20,157 nucleotides of DNA. Source: Silene noctiflora (taxonomy: Eukaryota; Streptophyta; Magnoliopsida; Caryophyllales; Caryophyllaceae). How positions within the stretch are numbered: the first letter of the stretch is position 1; the number at the start of each line of letters is the position of its first letter. Made by a program: the position numbers and the translations under genes. This document shows, piece after piece, positions 9,338 through 18,806 of this stretch. The stretch covers positions 32,885 through 53,041 of the forward strand of contig VHZZ01001300.1 in the NCBI GenBank assembly GCA_009801015.1, in the 5' to 3' direction. The notes beneath the pieces are model-generated. The model was not told the origin of the DNA, made no database searches, and was given only the letters and a program-made list of their open reading frames with translations.

Positions 9338-11918
9338 TTAATGAATGAGGTATGTTAGCACCAAAGCGACCAGCATCAATACATATGCTATCCCTTGATC
9401 AATGCTTGTTCCTGAAAGAACCACATTGATTGTAAGCAAACCAACCAAATGTGTAAGATACTGGTGTACACATCAATGACTATAAATATGTAGTATCTCG
9501 CAAAACAATAAATCAAATGGGGTCATGTGAAGAAAATGTCTATTAATTGTTGATAGCGATGCAGGATTCCATTGTCAATGAAATAGTAATAACGAGTAAC
9601 AAGCAAGACGTGACAAACTATTAGAGAATAACTCATACATACTTGATCAAAGTTAACATTAAAATGGTACTATTGGCATAAAGACATTGACTTGGTTCGA
9701 GGTTCACGTTTCTCTATGTCGTGTTGAAATGATAGAATGCGGTGACAAGGCAGGCATTTTGTTAACACAGACGTGTTTTTTTTGAAATTATTGGAAATTT
9801 GGATCAAAATGCTACATTAGTAGACTTGACTGGCACGTTTTTCAGGTCGGGTAAAGGTTGGGTCATTCTAGATTTCCAGGGTCAATTTCGAGACTCCGAG
9901 TCTGTGATTTCGGGTACATGTCAGCTTGGGTGGTAACTGGGTCAGGTCATTTGATTCTGGTTTCAGAATTGGAGGCTTCAGATCTATATGGGTTCAACAT
10001 AGTCTGGGCCATCAACTGTTCATACCCCATCAATTCACGTTCCAGGGGTTCGTATGTTTTGGTCCACTTCAAATTATCCGGTCAGGTCAGTTCAATCAAG
10101 TCTATTGCATGAGCAGATGACTTTGAGAGTCTGATTAGTCATTCTCAGCAAGAAATCCCCTCAACTTCAGGAGAATGAACCATTAGGGATCTTAATGTTC
10201 TAGCACCCTGATTGTTAAGCCCAAGGATTTGCCAAGTATGAGGACAATTATTAACGGGACAATAACACCAAATACGAGGGGAAAAAGGAAGAAAATGGGA
10301 GGTAAGGGATGGTTGAGAGGGTGGAAATAAGGAGGCAAGGGTTATCCGATAAAAGAGAGGTAATAATTACCATTTTTTTCTCTAAAGTAACGCATTATCC
10401 TATATCTAAGTAATAGTTCCTCAATCCCCATCATACTCTCATTTCACCATCCATGAACACCAGTTACCGACACTTTCCTCTTTCCATTTGTTTTTAACCA
10501 TTACCATCCTGGTAATAGTTTCATCCGTCCCAACTCCCAAACAACCCGTAAAGGTAATACCCAAATATCGCCATTGCGTTAGATATCCTTGTCGAAGCAT
10601 CAAGGGCACAACAGAGATTCATGGTAAATTTAAAACGCAAGATTTAATTCAAACAAGCCACCTTTGACAAAACTTGCTTCTACTTTTTCCCCATGACTTG
10701 AAGTTCTCAGTCAATAAACATTAACATTATAAAAACGAAAACACAATCGCAAATTCACAATCATTCAAATCTCATTTGTCTACCTAACCATTGAGATAGA
10801 GACACAAAACAATAAATAAACAAATCTCAGCTTGGTGTATCAAATTCAAAGTCAAACTTTTGCTCAATTTATTTGGACAAAAAAAAGTATAACCCCTTAT
10901 TATTCCACCCTCAAATATGTAGACCATTGAAATACATCAGCACTACGATCACAAATTCACAATGCCTAATCATAAGAAAATGAATTTTACTTATTTCTCA
11001 TCTTGATTCAAACATTGGACCTATTATCCATAAATAGGTCCGTCTTGATCACTAGGCTAAGACCCAATTTTCTCATTTCAACACTACAACGCAATAGATC
11101 TACAATATGGTCAATCACCAAATTTCAATACAAGTACAGAACTTTCATTAACTCGAGATTAACTCGAGCAACAAATCAGCTAACATATAAAATACACAAA
11201 CTTTTACCAAAATATTTATCAAATAACCTTGAAATTACATGTGCATTCTATGCTAATAACAAATTAACATACTAAAGACACAAACTTTTACCAAATAACC
11301 ATGAATTTATGTGCATTCTATGCGAATGACAAAACTAACCAAAACCCATCATAGAAATATGATAAAATTGTTGGATCTAACTCAATTTACTCACTAATTC
11401 AAAAAAACACACAAATCAAACATACCAAGATATGATTATAACATAAAATACACTAAAGTTCAATTCTTTAGCCAAATTTGCTCATAAATCAAGCATGCAC
11501 ATACATAATTATAACATAAAAAACAAAAAAATTTTAGCCAAATTTGTTCATAAATCAAGCATACCCAGATATAATTATAACATAAAATACATAAAATTCA
11601 ATTCTTTAGCCAAATTTGTTCATAAATCAAGCATACCCAGATATGATTATAACCTAAAACACACAAAATTTAATTCTTTAGCTAAATATTTTCATAAATC
11701 AAGCATACCCAAATATAATTATAACATAAAACACAATAAAGTTCAAATCTTTACACATTTATATGTTCATAAATCAAATTAAAAATTCAAAAATCAAACA
11801 ATAAATTCATACCATCACTGGTTGGAGCAGGAGCAGGGGTAGCAGATTGAGCTTGAGCCATTGCAAAAATTAGAGAAAAAACAACCAAAACAATGAATGA
11901 AGCCTTACAAACCTCCAT
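9338..11918 (-). CDS. Classical arabinogalactan peptide (AG-peptide), GPI-anchored
   Basis: Two exons: 11918-11813 and 9411-9338, separated by a 2401-bp GT-AG intron (9412-11812) that splits a glycine codon. The product is 59 aa. Residues 1-23 form a signal peptide (hydrophobic core about 8-21, cleavage expected after AQA). Residues 24-36 are the mature core QSATPAPAPTSDG, with Pro28, Pro30 and Pro32 in the Ala-Pro context that is hydroxylated and O-glycosylated with arabinogalactan. Residues 43-58 are the hydrophobic GPI signal (core AYVLMLVALVLTYLIH, ending at His59). The PAPAPTSDG and TSIDQGIAY segments match Arabidopsis AG-peptides such as AGP16 and AGP20. The mature product is a short glycopeptide on the outer plasma membrane or in the wall. 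Exon 1 carries secretion plus the glycomodule and exon 2 carries the anchor signal. Which paralogue it is cannot be told from sequence alone. Confidence 0.93.
9830..10120. repeat. GGGTC-rich repeat remnant in the AG-peptide intron
   Basis: Short motifs GGTCGGGTAAAGGTTGGGTC, GGGTCAGGTCA and CCGGTCAGGTCAGTTC mark this as the same general kind of GGGTC-rich plant transposon debris as at 374-900, but degraded. The overlapping plus-strand frames here are not protein-like. Boundaries are approximate. Confidence 0.4.
11190..11335. repeat. Two-copy diverged tandem repeat in the AG-peptide intron
   Basis: ACACAAACTTTTACCAAA, then AAATAACC and ATGTGCATTCTATGC, occur once from about 11195 and again from about 11279. 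The copies are roughly 80-90 bp and AT-rich. Confidence 0.65.
11413..11770. repeat. Five-copy ~72-bp tandem repeat in the AG-peptide intron
   Basis: The units start with AAATCAA at 11413, 11486, 11552, 11624 and 11696, with lengths 73, 66, 72, 72 and 75 bp. A partial sixth start is at 11771. Each contains AAGCATACCCAGATAT, ATTATAACATAAAA and TTTAGCCAAATTTGTTCAT or close variants. The array ends about 40 bp from the exon 1 donor site of the AG-peptide gene. A 95-codon plus-strand frame over it is only a consequence of the repeat. Confidence 0.85.
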
Positions 11919-12380
11919 TGTTAACTAATTTAAAACCTTAAAAAAATTAAATTTAATTAAATTTTCTCTTGGTAGCCAAAAAATGCAGGATCTCTACAGC
12001 CTCTCTCTCTCACTTCACCGAAGAAAATGAGGAATCGTTTGGAGAGAGAGAGGGTGTAAAGAAGGAAGAAAAAATGGGCAAAAAAGAAGAGAAAATGTTG
12101 TGCACACAAAGTGTTTGATGAAATGTCTCAATGAGAAAGAGGCAATAGCAAGATTTGTTTGGGGTTGAAGATGGTGTTTTTATAATGGGTTTTTTTGAGT
12201 TTTTGGTGGTGGAGTTGTCAAACTTGGTTTTTTAATGGGTTGCCACTAAGATTTTGGTCAATTTTGGAAATATTTGGGTGTTGTTTTGGAAGGTTGAGAG
12301 AGGCAAGTGGGGAGATATTGGTGGAGATCCATTCATGATATAATGAACTAGGTCATGAGAATTTGGGTGTTGATTGAATT
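11919..12380 (-). promoter_or_regulatory. Promoter and CT-rich 5' leader of the AG-peptide gene
   Basis: On the minus strand a clear TATA box, TATAAAAA, lies at 12184-12177, about 260 bp before the start codon. Between it and the ATG, two pyrimidine tracts read CTCTCTCTCTCC (about 12049-12038) and, on the opposite strand, CTCTCTCTCTC at about 12001-12012. CT microsatellites of this kind are frequent in plant leaders. The predicted transcription start is near 12150, giving a leader of roughly 230 nt. Confidence 0.6.
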
Positions 12381-12511
12381 AGAAAATTGTTTTTGATTTG
12401 TTTAAATCAGCGCACTATATCGCGGGTGAGAACCGAACTCTCAACTTTATAGTCGGGATAAGAGAGCCCTTATCACTTGAGCTAGCTCTTATTCTCAGAA
12501 AATTGTTTTTG
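12381..12511 (-). mobile_element. tRNA-derived SINE with 15-bp target duplications
   Basis: A body of about 100 bp (12396-12496) is flanked by the perfect direct repeat AGAAAATTGTTTTTG at 12381-12395 and 12497-12511. Read on the minus strand, the body has a polymerase III A-box-like TAGCTCAAGTGATAAGG followed about 30 bp later by a B-box-like GAGTTCGGTTCTCACC, as in tRNA-derived SINEs. It ends in an AT-rich tail (TGATTTAAACAAAT). The acceptor stem does not pair and no tRNA cloverleaf closes, so it is not a tRNA gene. It lies upstream of the AG-peptide promoter. Confidence 0.8.
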
Positions 12512-12776
12512 TTGTCATTGGTAATTTTGATTAGATGGGTGGGGAGTTTAGTTGGTTTGTTTAGGATGGGGTGGTGGTGGATTTGTATGATGTGTTTATG
12601 AGAGACGTGTTGTTAAAGCTGTTTTGTTGGGATATATGTGAAGATAAATAGGGCGAAGTTTAAACTTATTGATAATGTCGTTAAGTAATAGGCTGATCAA
12701 ACGTAATCACTATAATAAGAACATTATATGTAGGGATAATACTTGAGAGGATTTGTTAATGTTATGTAATCATATT

Positions 12777-12829
12777 CTGCAACGTATAAGTTTAAATCTT
12801 CTCTGCAACGTATAAGTTTAAATTTGCTC
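12777..12829. repeat. 25-bp tandem duplication inside copy A
   Basis: CTGCAACGTATAAGTTTAAAT occurs twice in succession, while copy B of the larger repeat has a single, slightly different version near 19705. The duplication is therefore specific to copy A. Confidence 0.75.
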
Positions 12830-12924
12830 AAAATGTCATCTCAAGTCCTATGGTCATTGAAAATCGATCAAAGAGCAAGGGACATGCTAGGAGGATTCGC
12901 CCCATCTACTCATGTCAGTCCATC

Positions 12925-13062
12925 TTGCTTGTGACGGTCACAAATTTGTGACGTCTCACAACCCCTCTCACTTGCTCTCCCCACTTGGCCTTCAACTTGC
13001 AAACTTGTCTCACGTCACAAGCTTGTGGCGGATTTACCCGTCACAAATGAGAATTTGTGATA
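12925..13062. mobile_element. Small MITE-like insertion with TTGTGACGG palindromes
   Basis: The left end CTTGCTTGTGACGGTCACAA and the right part CCCGTCACAAATGAGAATTTG carry opposed TTGTGACGG/CCGTCACAA motifs. An internal near-palindrome, CTTGTGGCGG...CCCGTCACAA, adds to this. The stretch is absent from the partner copy near 19740, which supports an insertion. I could not identify a clean target duplication. Confidence 0.45.
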
Positions 13063-13234
13063 AGGCAATGAGTTCCAAAGTGCCATCCATCATCCATTCT
13101 CTCGTGGAGAGGTTGCACATATCTTCCTAAATCTAGTCTTGTGTTGTGTCGCATGACTTCTTCCTAATTTTGGCCCCCCTATTCACCAATTCTCATATTA
13201 AACGACTTATTGAATGCTCTCACAAATCACAATA

Positions 13235-13671
13235 ATTTTTTTTAAGTAATTTACCTAATTTTTAGACGAGAAATCCTTACGTTTAGTATGCCATTATACA
13301 AATAAAATTCTAGTATAACAAAAAAAAAGAGAATTCATATTGGTTAGAGTGTACAATGACGTAATATATCTAATGTATCTATGAATTTCTCGTTTTATAG
13401 TACATTGAGTTCACCAATCACCCACGTTAGTTAGCCCTTTTTAAGTTTGAATTGGGACATGATTGTGTTCATTTCAATTTGAAGGATAACTTATAATATA
13501 AGTTCAATGGCAATAGGAAGTAGAAATGGAAGATTAAATTCAAAATAAAATACAAATTGAATATGTTGGGGTTATTTCGTGATGTAACTAAAATAAGCAG
13601 AATTACTATATTTATTTTTTACTAGTTTGACATAATAATTCTATATTTTTTAATATTAATGCCCTGTTCTT
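13235..13671. other. Gene-free AT-rich intergenic sequence
   Basis: I see no reading frame, RNA gene or clear repeat in this stretch beyond short A/T runs. Confidence 0.5.
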
Positions 13672-13675
13672 AAAA

Positions 13676-13820
13676 ATTGAATCGAGCTGCACTAAACTGA
13701 ATTGAGATGAAGCGGGTTGAATGAAGCTGAATTGAAATGAAGTTTGTTGAGATGAATAAACTAGAAATAAGCTAAACCGAACTGAATTGAAATGAGCTGA
13801 AATTAAACCGAAAAGAATAG
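13676..13820. repeat. Imperfect short-period GCTGAATTGAAATGAA repeat
   Basis: Variants of (A)GCTGAATTGAAATGA recur about six to eight times (for example near 13701, 13729, 13782 and 13797), separated by AAACC, AAACT or GCGGG. This is a degenerate short-period repeat and is non-coding. Confidence 0.6.
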
Positions 13821-14744
13821 GAGCTAAGTGCCTACATACTCCTGATTTAATACAAATCTATTTTCTTTTTAAACCCTTCTTGAAGAGAAAAGAAAAATGG
13901 AGATACAAATTTGTCAAACATTATAAAGTTGTTTAGTTGATTGTTGACCCTATCCATGGAGAACAAATGGAGTACATAAGTGCTTCATAAAATTCTTCAA
14001 ACACAAATAATTTCTCATATTTTATTAAAATTGACGGCTGAAACACCTGGCATAGTGGCATATATGATCACATTATGGACTTTGGTTAGCTGTAAAAGTG
14101 TAAACAAGATTGTCATTTTGAATACTTACAAATTGCCACCCAACCAACAGAAATTATACTCGTAACAACCAAGTCCTAAGGGAAGAAAATTCGCCCTCTA
14201 ATCATGTAACCAAAACACATTATTGCGTCAGACTGTCCCACATAGTAAGACGGTTTTATTATGTGAAAAATAACCCATTTATAGCAATAAATGAGCACTT
14301 TTTTTACAAAAGTGCACTGTTTTATGTTGTGAGACTGTGTTATACTATAATTTGCGTTTATATACACAAGCATAATTATTACCCTTAGATTTGAGTTTAA
14401 GTTCATGTTGTCTTGACTTATAATCTGGTCACATCCTGGTATTTTCGGATGGTATGTATGAATCGGGTTTAGATCACATTTGCATTTATCCAACTATTTC
14501 GTCTTAAACTTCACTCATATAGTCAAATACAAATCATTTTTCGTTTCTGAGGGAAAAAACAAAAATAAACTAAATGATCCAAGTGATGAATTCAATATTT
14601 TCCAAGTAGTAAAACTAATAAAATTTTATTTCATCAATAAATACACTAAAAACTAATTAAAAAAAAGATAAAAATAAAATAAAAAAGATAATTATCTATT
14701 ATGAGTGAGGTCTCTCACTAACATTACCAGAGATGTCAACTCAT
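13821..14744. other. Gene-free 3' flank of the ankyrin gene
   Basis: There is no supported gene. At about 14228-14345 the sequence has a TAAGACGGTTTTATTATGTG stretch and inverted GTGCACTT-like pieces, resembling other GACGGTCTT-type plant repeats (compare GAGACGGTCTT at about 18852). The 105-codon minus-strand frame at 14176-14493 has no family features. Polyadenylation of the ankyrin gene must fall here, but no single signal stands out in such AT-rich sequence. Confidence 0.45.
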
Positions 14745-17594
14745 TCAGCCTTGTTTGATCTCAATTTTAATGTCGTCCGGTGCCGGATAAGAAGTGCTCG
14801 AGGATTGACCGACCTCCCTTATCAAGCTTGGTGTTTGTTGTTCCATTAGTGGACTTGAGGAGACTCTAGTAACAAGTGTGTTTGAGATTCCTGATTGCAC
14901 ATTAGCTAATTTGCCGTCAAAGGCTTGCGTCTTAAGCGTGTTTGAGCTTCCCGATTGCACATTAGCCACTATGTTGTCAGGGACATGAGTCACGGCCGGG
15001 ATGTTTGAGCTTCCTGATTGCACATTACCTGTTAAGTTGATGTCATTGGGGGCTTGACATAGGGGCATGTTTGAGCTTCTAGGGGGCTGCTGTGAAGTAC
15101 TCACCGTTGCAACGGATTCGACTTGATTTACCTGCGTGATTGCGTCCCTTGATACCTTTTTAGGCCAGATGAAGAGCTTAGGGAATTGTTTCTTAAATCG
15201 AGATGAGTAGGTTAACAACCAGAAAATACAGGCCATTAATAAGGTCAAGGAGCATAAGATAATTATGAAAATGGCATCCCCCATGGTTTTTGGGGACATT
15301 GTGGCATAAGTGCCGGTCATAAAGGCCACCATGGTCCCAACAAGGGACATCATTAGGAGGTATAAACTCATGTTAACATAGAAAAGGGAGGGGTGAAGGT
15401 CCCACATCATTGGGCCGAGCAACAAGAATAAGACCATTATGGAACAGCACATAGCTATTGTGTTGGAGATGGAAAATGCAAGGAATGCTGCCTTTGCTGC
15501 TAGCACGGGTGTCCCGTCACTGCTATCGGGCCCTCCTGGTACAGCGAATCCTGCCGCAAAGGTAAGGGTTGCCACCAAAGCTGCCACCACTGACAAGGAG
15601 TTCTGCATACCCTGAAATGATATCTTCCGAAAGAGGTGCTTGAGTTTTTTTACAGTTGAGTCTTGCTCTATATCCCTGCACATCTTACCCTGTAGGCACA
15701 CAACAAAGACCACAATAAGGAAACATAACAATGTAAAATAAATAAATCTCAAAGCCTAGCAATAGTTACATACCCAGCTCGTAGAAAGTTTGCATCTCTT
15801 CTCAAGTAAATCAAGGGCTGTTGTATCGTTGTAATCCTTGATACCGACTTCGATGCCTTTAGTTTCCAATAAGGCTCTAGTCAGTTTAATGTCGTCGCGT
15901 TGTATAGCTCGATGCAATGGTGTCGCTCCCTCACTATCAATTTCGTTCTTAAGCTGCTCAAACACCGACATCTTTAACAACTCAACATACTGTTCAGAAT
16001 GCTGAAGTTGTATATAATGAAGAGGTGTTTGGTTCTTGTCCCTACAAAGATCGATGAAGTCTTGATGACTGCGAAAGGTAATAAAGATGAGTAGAGTGGA
16101 TAAGTGGCCCTTCTCACACGCTACTTGCCAAGCTGGTGCAGACTCTCTAAATAAGTTCTTATCGCACTCCAACGCCATTTTGACAAGCCAATTTTCGCCT
16201 CTTTCTGCTGCTTCTTTAAGGATTGTATTTGCATCCTTTTGATTTTCCCCTTGGAACCTAGGAAGTACTTGTAAAAGCTTTTCAAATTCCTCCGATTTTA
16301 TCATTTTTTGCTTCACTGGCAACCCAAAAAAATATAACGGTAAGTTATTGTTCCAAAGTAGTCATTACGCAAGACTGTATGATAAGGTTTCTAATCTGTG
16401 TAAGCGTCTCATACCTGGATATTTTGCAGTAATGTGATCAGCAATCTTACGAACACCCGGACTTCTAATTCCAGCACCTTGGAGACGAATCCCTAAATCA
16501 ACGAAAGCATGACTTATTACTCTTTCTAGTATCATCTTGGCTGATGATAGACAACCATTATCCATGGCAACAGGTAAGCACTTTGTGTATAAGGGAATAA
16601 GACTGTAGTTCTCTACTAATGGAAAAGTTTCCATGGACAACATCACTCCGCAATCGTGGTGTTTTCTTCGCAAGGCGAGAACTAAAGGTATGTCCTTTTC
16701 AAGATTCTCAATGTACAATGGATTTACACCCATAAGATCATATCCAGGCTCAAACAGGTCTTCCGCACCATCACCATATTCGGCTTCCTCTTGGAGAGCA
16801 GACTTAAAACCTTGGATTAGAAGTTTTGAAATTTCAATGTCCCCCTTTCTCGCGGCAATGTGAAGAGGAGTGTCGCCGTCTTTGTTCATGTGCCAGATTA
16901 GTTGTCTACATGTCTTGATCCATGGTACTCTTGGCCAATATGGAATGGTGCATTTGGTGTCTTCTTCATGGGTAAGCATCAATCTAACCAACCAAGTAGC
17001 ACCATCTTCGACAGCATGATCAAGCATTGTCTTACCAGACGAAGACACCTTCCTGATGAGCTCGCGATGCTTTTCAAGTAGGAGCCTCGACACATGTTCT
17101 GCATATATTATTCCAATGACACGAACAATAGTGTTTATTATCTTTGATTGCGTCAAGACATTATCGCTAGTCATTGAATCAAACACGATAGTGAAAAGTG
17201 AAAACATACCATTGCATTTGGAAGCATAGTGCAGAGGAGTCTCATCTTTATGGCCACTCAACGAGTAAGGAAGATCTGATGTGAGTATTTGCTTGACCAA
17301 CTGCGAGAAGCCTCTTCGCATACCATTGAAGACGATGCTTCGATGTTCTTTGTCCAAAATCAGAGTGCTACAATGGTCTACTGGGTACCTAGCTTGGCCC
17401 AAAGTCGTCAACAAATGTTCATCTAGTGAAATTAGGTACCTTGCTATGTTTTCCTGTGTCATCATATCTTTGCTCAAGCTACAACTAAGTGGATTGTCTC
17501 CATCAGAATTCTTTGCTAACCAAGGCGGCGTTTCCTGTTAGAGAATATGGTATATGTAAAGTTAATGCGATCAAGTACACGCTTCGTTAACACA

Positions 17595-17630
<36 letters not shown>

Positions 17631-18806
17631 TCCTGGAACGTATTCACTTTTCATTCGACGAGCCGGATTAAAATTACTCCTACATAAGCCGGAAATACAT
17701 GCTCACAAAAAGTGATTGGATATGTATAATGGCCATTATTGGTGACTAAGTTTTTTTTATTAGTACTAAGATTAATGATTTATAATAGACCTGTGAACCT
17801 GTCAAATGGGTCTAGTGGATTGGTCGAATACGAGTCTAGTTAAATACATGTCTCGGGTTGGATTAGGGTCAAAATATAGATAATTTTTTTTTTATTATGA
17901 CGTCTTTTATTTTACCATTTTCCATCCAAAAAAATACTTTAAAAAATTAATTCGTATTTAATATAAATTATTTAATTATATTCATTATTTGCAGTACTAA
18001 TATTTAGAGATTTATAGAAATATTATTTTAACAGTTTATTTTATTAGTAAATGATATATAAAATTGATTTTTAAATTAATTTGTGATTTAAAATATTAAA
18101 ATAATTATTTTTCTATCCATTATTACAAATAAAATATAAAAATATTAATATATTAATAATATTCTCGCTTTATCTTTTAACCCGTAGGGTCTGGTATCGG
18201 CGTTAAAATAACCGGTATTTTGGGCCGCGAGTTAAAATTTACGGGTCTTTGACACTGAAAAATCGAGTCGGGTCGAGCCGGGTTTACGGGTGAGGTCAAG
18301 TTTTAACAAATCTATATATAAACATATAATGGATAACTTGAAAGGTTTAAAAGAAGCCTCAACATGTGTGATACTGAAATACTTCTTCCGTCTTATTCAT
18401 TTGTTTACATTTTGTAAGGAGTACGGACATAGAATGTATACTTTTACAGCAATACCTGGTTATTTCCAACAGCAGAAACGGCTCTTGTATAGGCATTGAC
18501 TAGCAATTTGAGGGTGAAGATATTCCCTTGTCGAGCAGCACAGTGAAGAGGATTATCACCATTTTTGGTTTGTTTTCGATAGATTAAATCGATGACGAAT
18601 TTAGGATGTGAGTTCAACATCTTGAGTGTTTTTAACAAGAAGGTGTAACGATCACGTTCGACCGCTGCATGGAGTATGTCCCGCGATACTTTCTTGCTGC
18701 CCAAGTATTGCGACGACATTATTGAATCTCCGTTGTCTTCCTCATCAAATTCCGTTACTAATTCTACTTTGCTCTTGGTCACTACACTAGCGAAATGACT
18801 CCCCAT
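14745..18806 (-). CDS. Ankyrin-repeat / PGG-domain membrane protein, ACD6-like
   Basis: Four exons: 18806-18456, 17534-16415, 16315-15774 and 15689-14745. They join in frame through GT-AG introns of 921, 99 and 84 bp into 985 aa. Ankyrin-like repeats fill about residues 40-665; the best are NGDNPLHCAARQGN (about 82-95), KDETPLHYAS, NKDGDTPLHIAARKGDIE and DSEGATPLHRAIQRDD, with several degenerate ones between. The last exon holds the PGG domain (AAGFAVPGG, Pro722-Gly-Gly) and four membrane segments at about 702-722, 737-763, 773-795 and 809-831. A Ser/Asn-rich tail of about 150 aa follows, containing NVQSG repeats. This order (cytosolic ankyrins, PGG, four helices) is that of Arabidopsis ACD6 and ITN1, which act at membranes in salicylic-acid-linked immunity and in salt responses. 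At 985 aa it is much longer than ACD6 (about 670 aa). Splice joins fall inside conserved ankyrin or linker sequence. The function is inferred from the family. Confidence 0.88.
14881..15075 (-). repeat. In-frame 60/63/66-bp tandem repeat coding the NVQSG tail repeats
   Basis: On the plus strand TTTGAG(C/A)TTC(C/T)(C/T)GATTGC begins units at 14881, 14941 and 15004, and a partial unit at 15070. Unit lengths are 60, 63 and 66 bp. All are multiples of three, so the coding strand gives units of 20, 21 and 22 residues running from SSN to NVQSG (about residues 876-941 of the ankyrin protein). The repeat is in the tail after the last membrane segment. Confidence 0.9.
17595..17630. repeat. (AAT)12 microsatellite in ankyrin-gene intron 1
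   Basis: Twelve uninterrupted AAT units lie about 60 bp inside the intron from the exon 2 acceptor. A perfect trinucleotide run of this length is likely to be polymorphic. Confidence 0.9.
17784..18313. mobile_element. Non-autonomous GGGTC-rich element in ankyrin-gene intron 1
   Basis: The block starts near ATAGACCTGTGAACCTGTC and ends near GGTCAAGTTTTAACAAATCT, whose reverse complement (AGATTTGTTAAAACTTGACC) resembles the start, so imperfect terminal inverted repeats are likely. Subterminal GGGTC/CGGGT motifs are concentrated at both ends (17809-17875 and 18180-18300) around a very AT-rich core. This is the architecture of many plant hAT-like non-autonomous elements. No exact target duplication was found. 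It accounts for most of the length of intron 1. Confidence 0.55.
18378..18430. repeat. Short Stowaway-like fragment
   Basis: ACTTCTTCCGTCTTATTCAT and, 40 bp on, GGAGTACGGAC resemble the CTCCCTCCGT ends and GGAGTA-type ends of plant Stowaway-derived sequences. The fragment lies close to the exon 1 donor site of the ankyrin gene. It is too short and degraded to assign firmly. Confidence 0.4.

Larger units (their letters stand above)
12558..13234. repeat. Dispersed direct repeat, copy A (partner at 19500-19939)
   Basis: Landmarks shared in the same order and orientation with copy B are TGTTTAGGATG, TTATGAGAG(A)CGTGTTGTTAA, AAGTTTAAAT(C/T)TGCTC, AAAGTGCCATCCATC, TTGTGTC/CATGACTTCTTCCTAA, TTTTGGCCCC, TATTCACCAATTCTC and TTATTGAATG. 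Copy A is longer and carries extra sequence at about 12890-13060. The pair brackets the ankyrin/PGG gene. It contains no gene that I can support. Confidence 0.82.

Noticed and set aside
11003..11782. Two plus-strand frames of 90 and 95 codons
   Set aside because: They lie inside the AG-peptide intron. The second simply reads through the 72-bp tandem repeats, giving periodic KHTKFNSLAK-like output with no domain.
12419..12492. Possible tRNA gene on the minus strand (TAGCTCAAGTGAT and GAGTTCGGTTCTC motifs)
   Set aside because: The A-box and B-box-like motifs are present but the acceptor stem does not pair and no cloverleaf closes. Perfect 15-bp flanking duplications fit a SINE better.
14176..14493. 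105-codon minus-strand frame downstream of the ankyrin gene
   Set aside because: It overlaps GACGGTTTTA-type repeat sequence. There is no domain, no splice continuation to the ankyrin gene, and a stop already closes that gene at 14745.
16633..17541. Plus-strand frames at 16633-16863 and 17281-17541
   Set aside because: They are antisense shadows of ankyrin exon 2, whose minus-strand frame carries clear ankyrin motifs.
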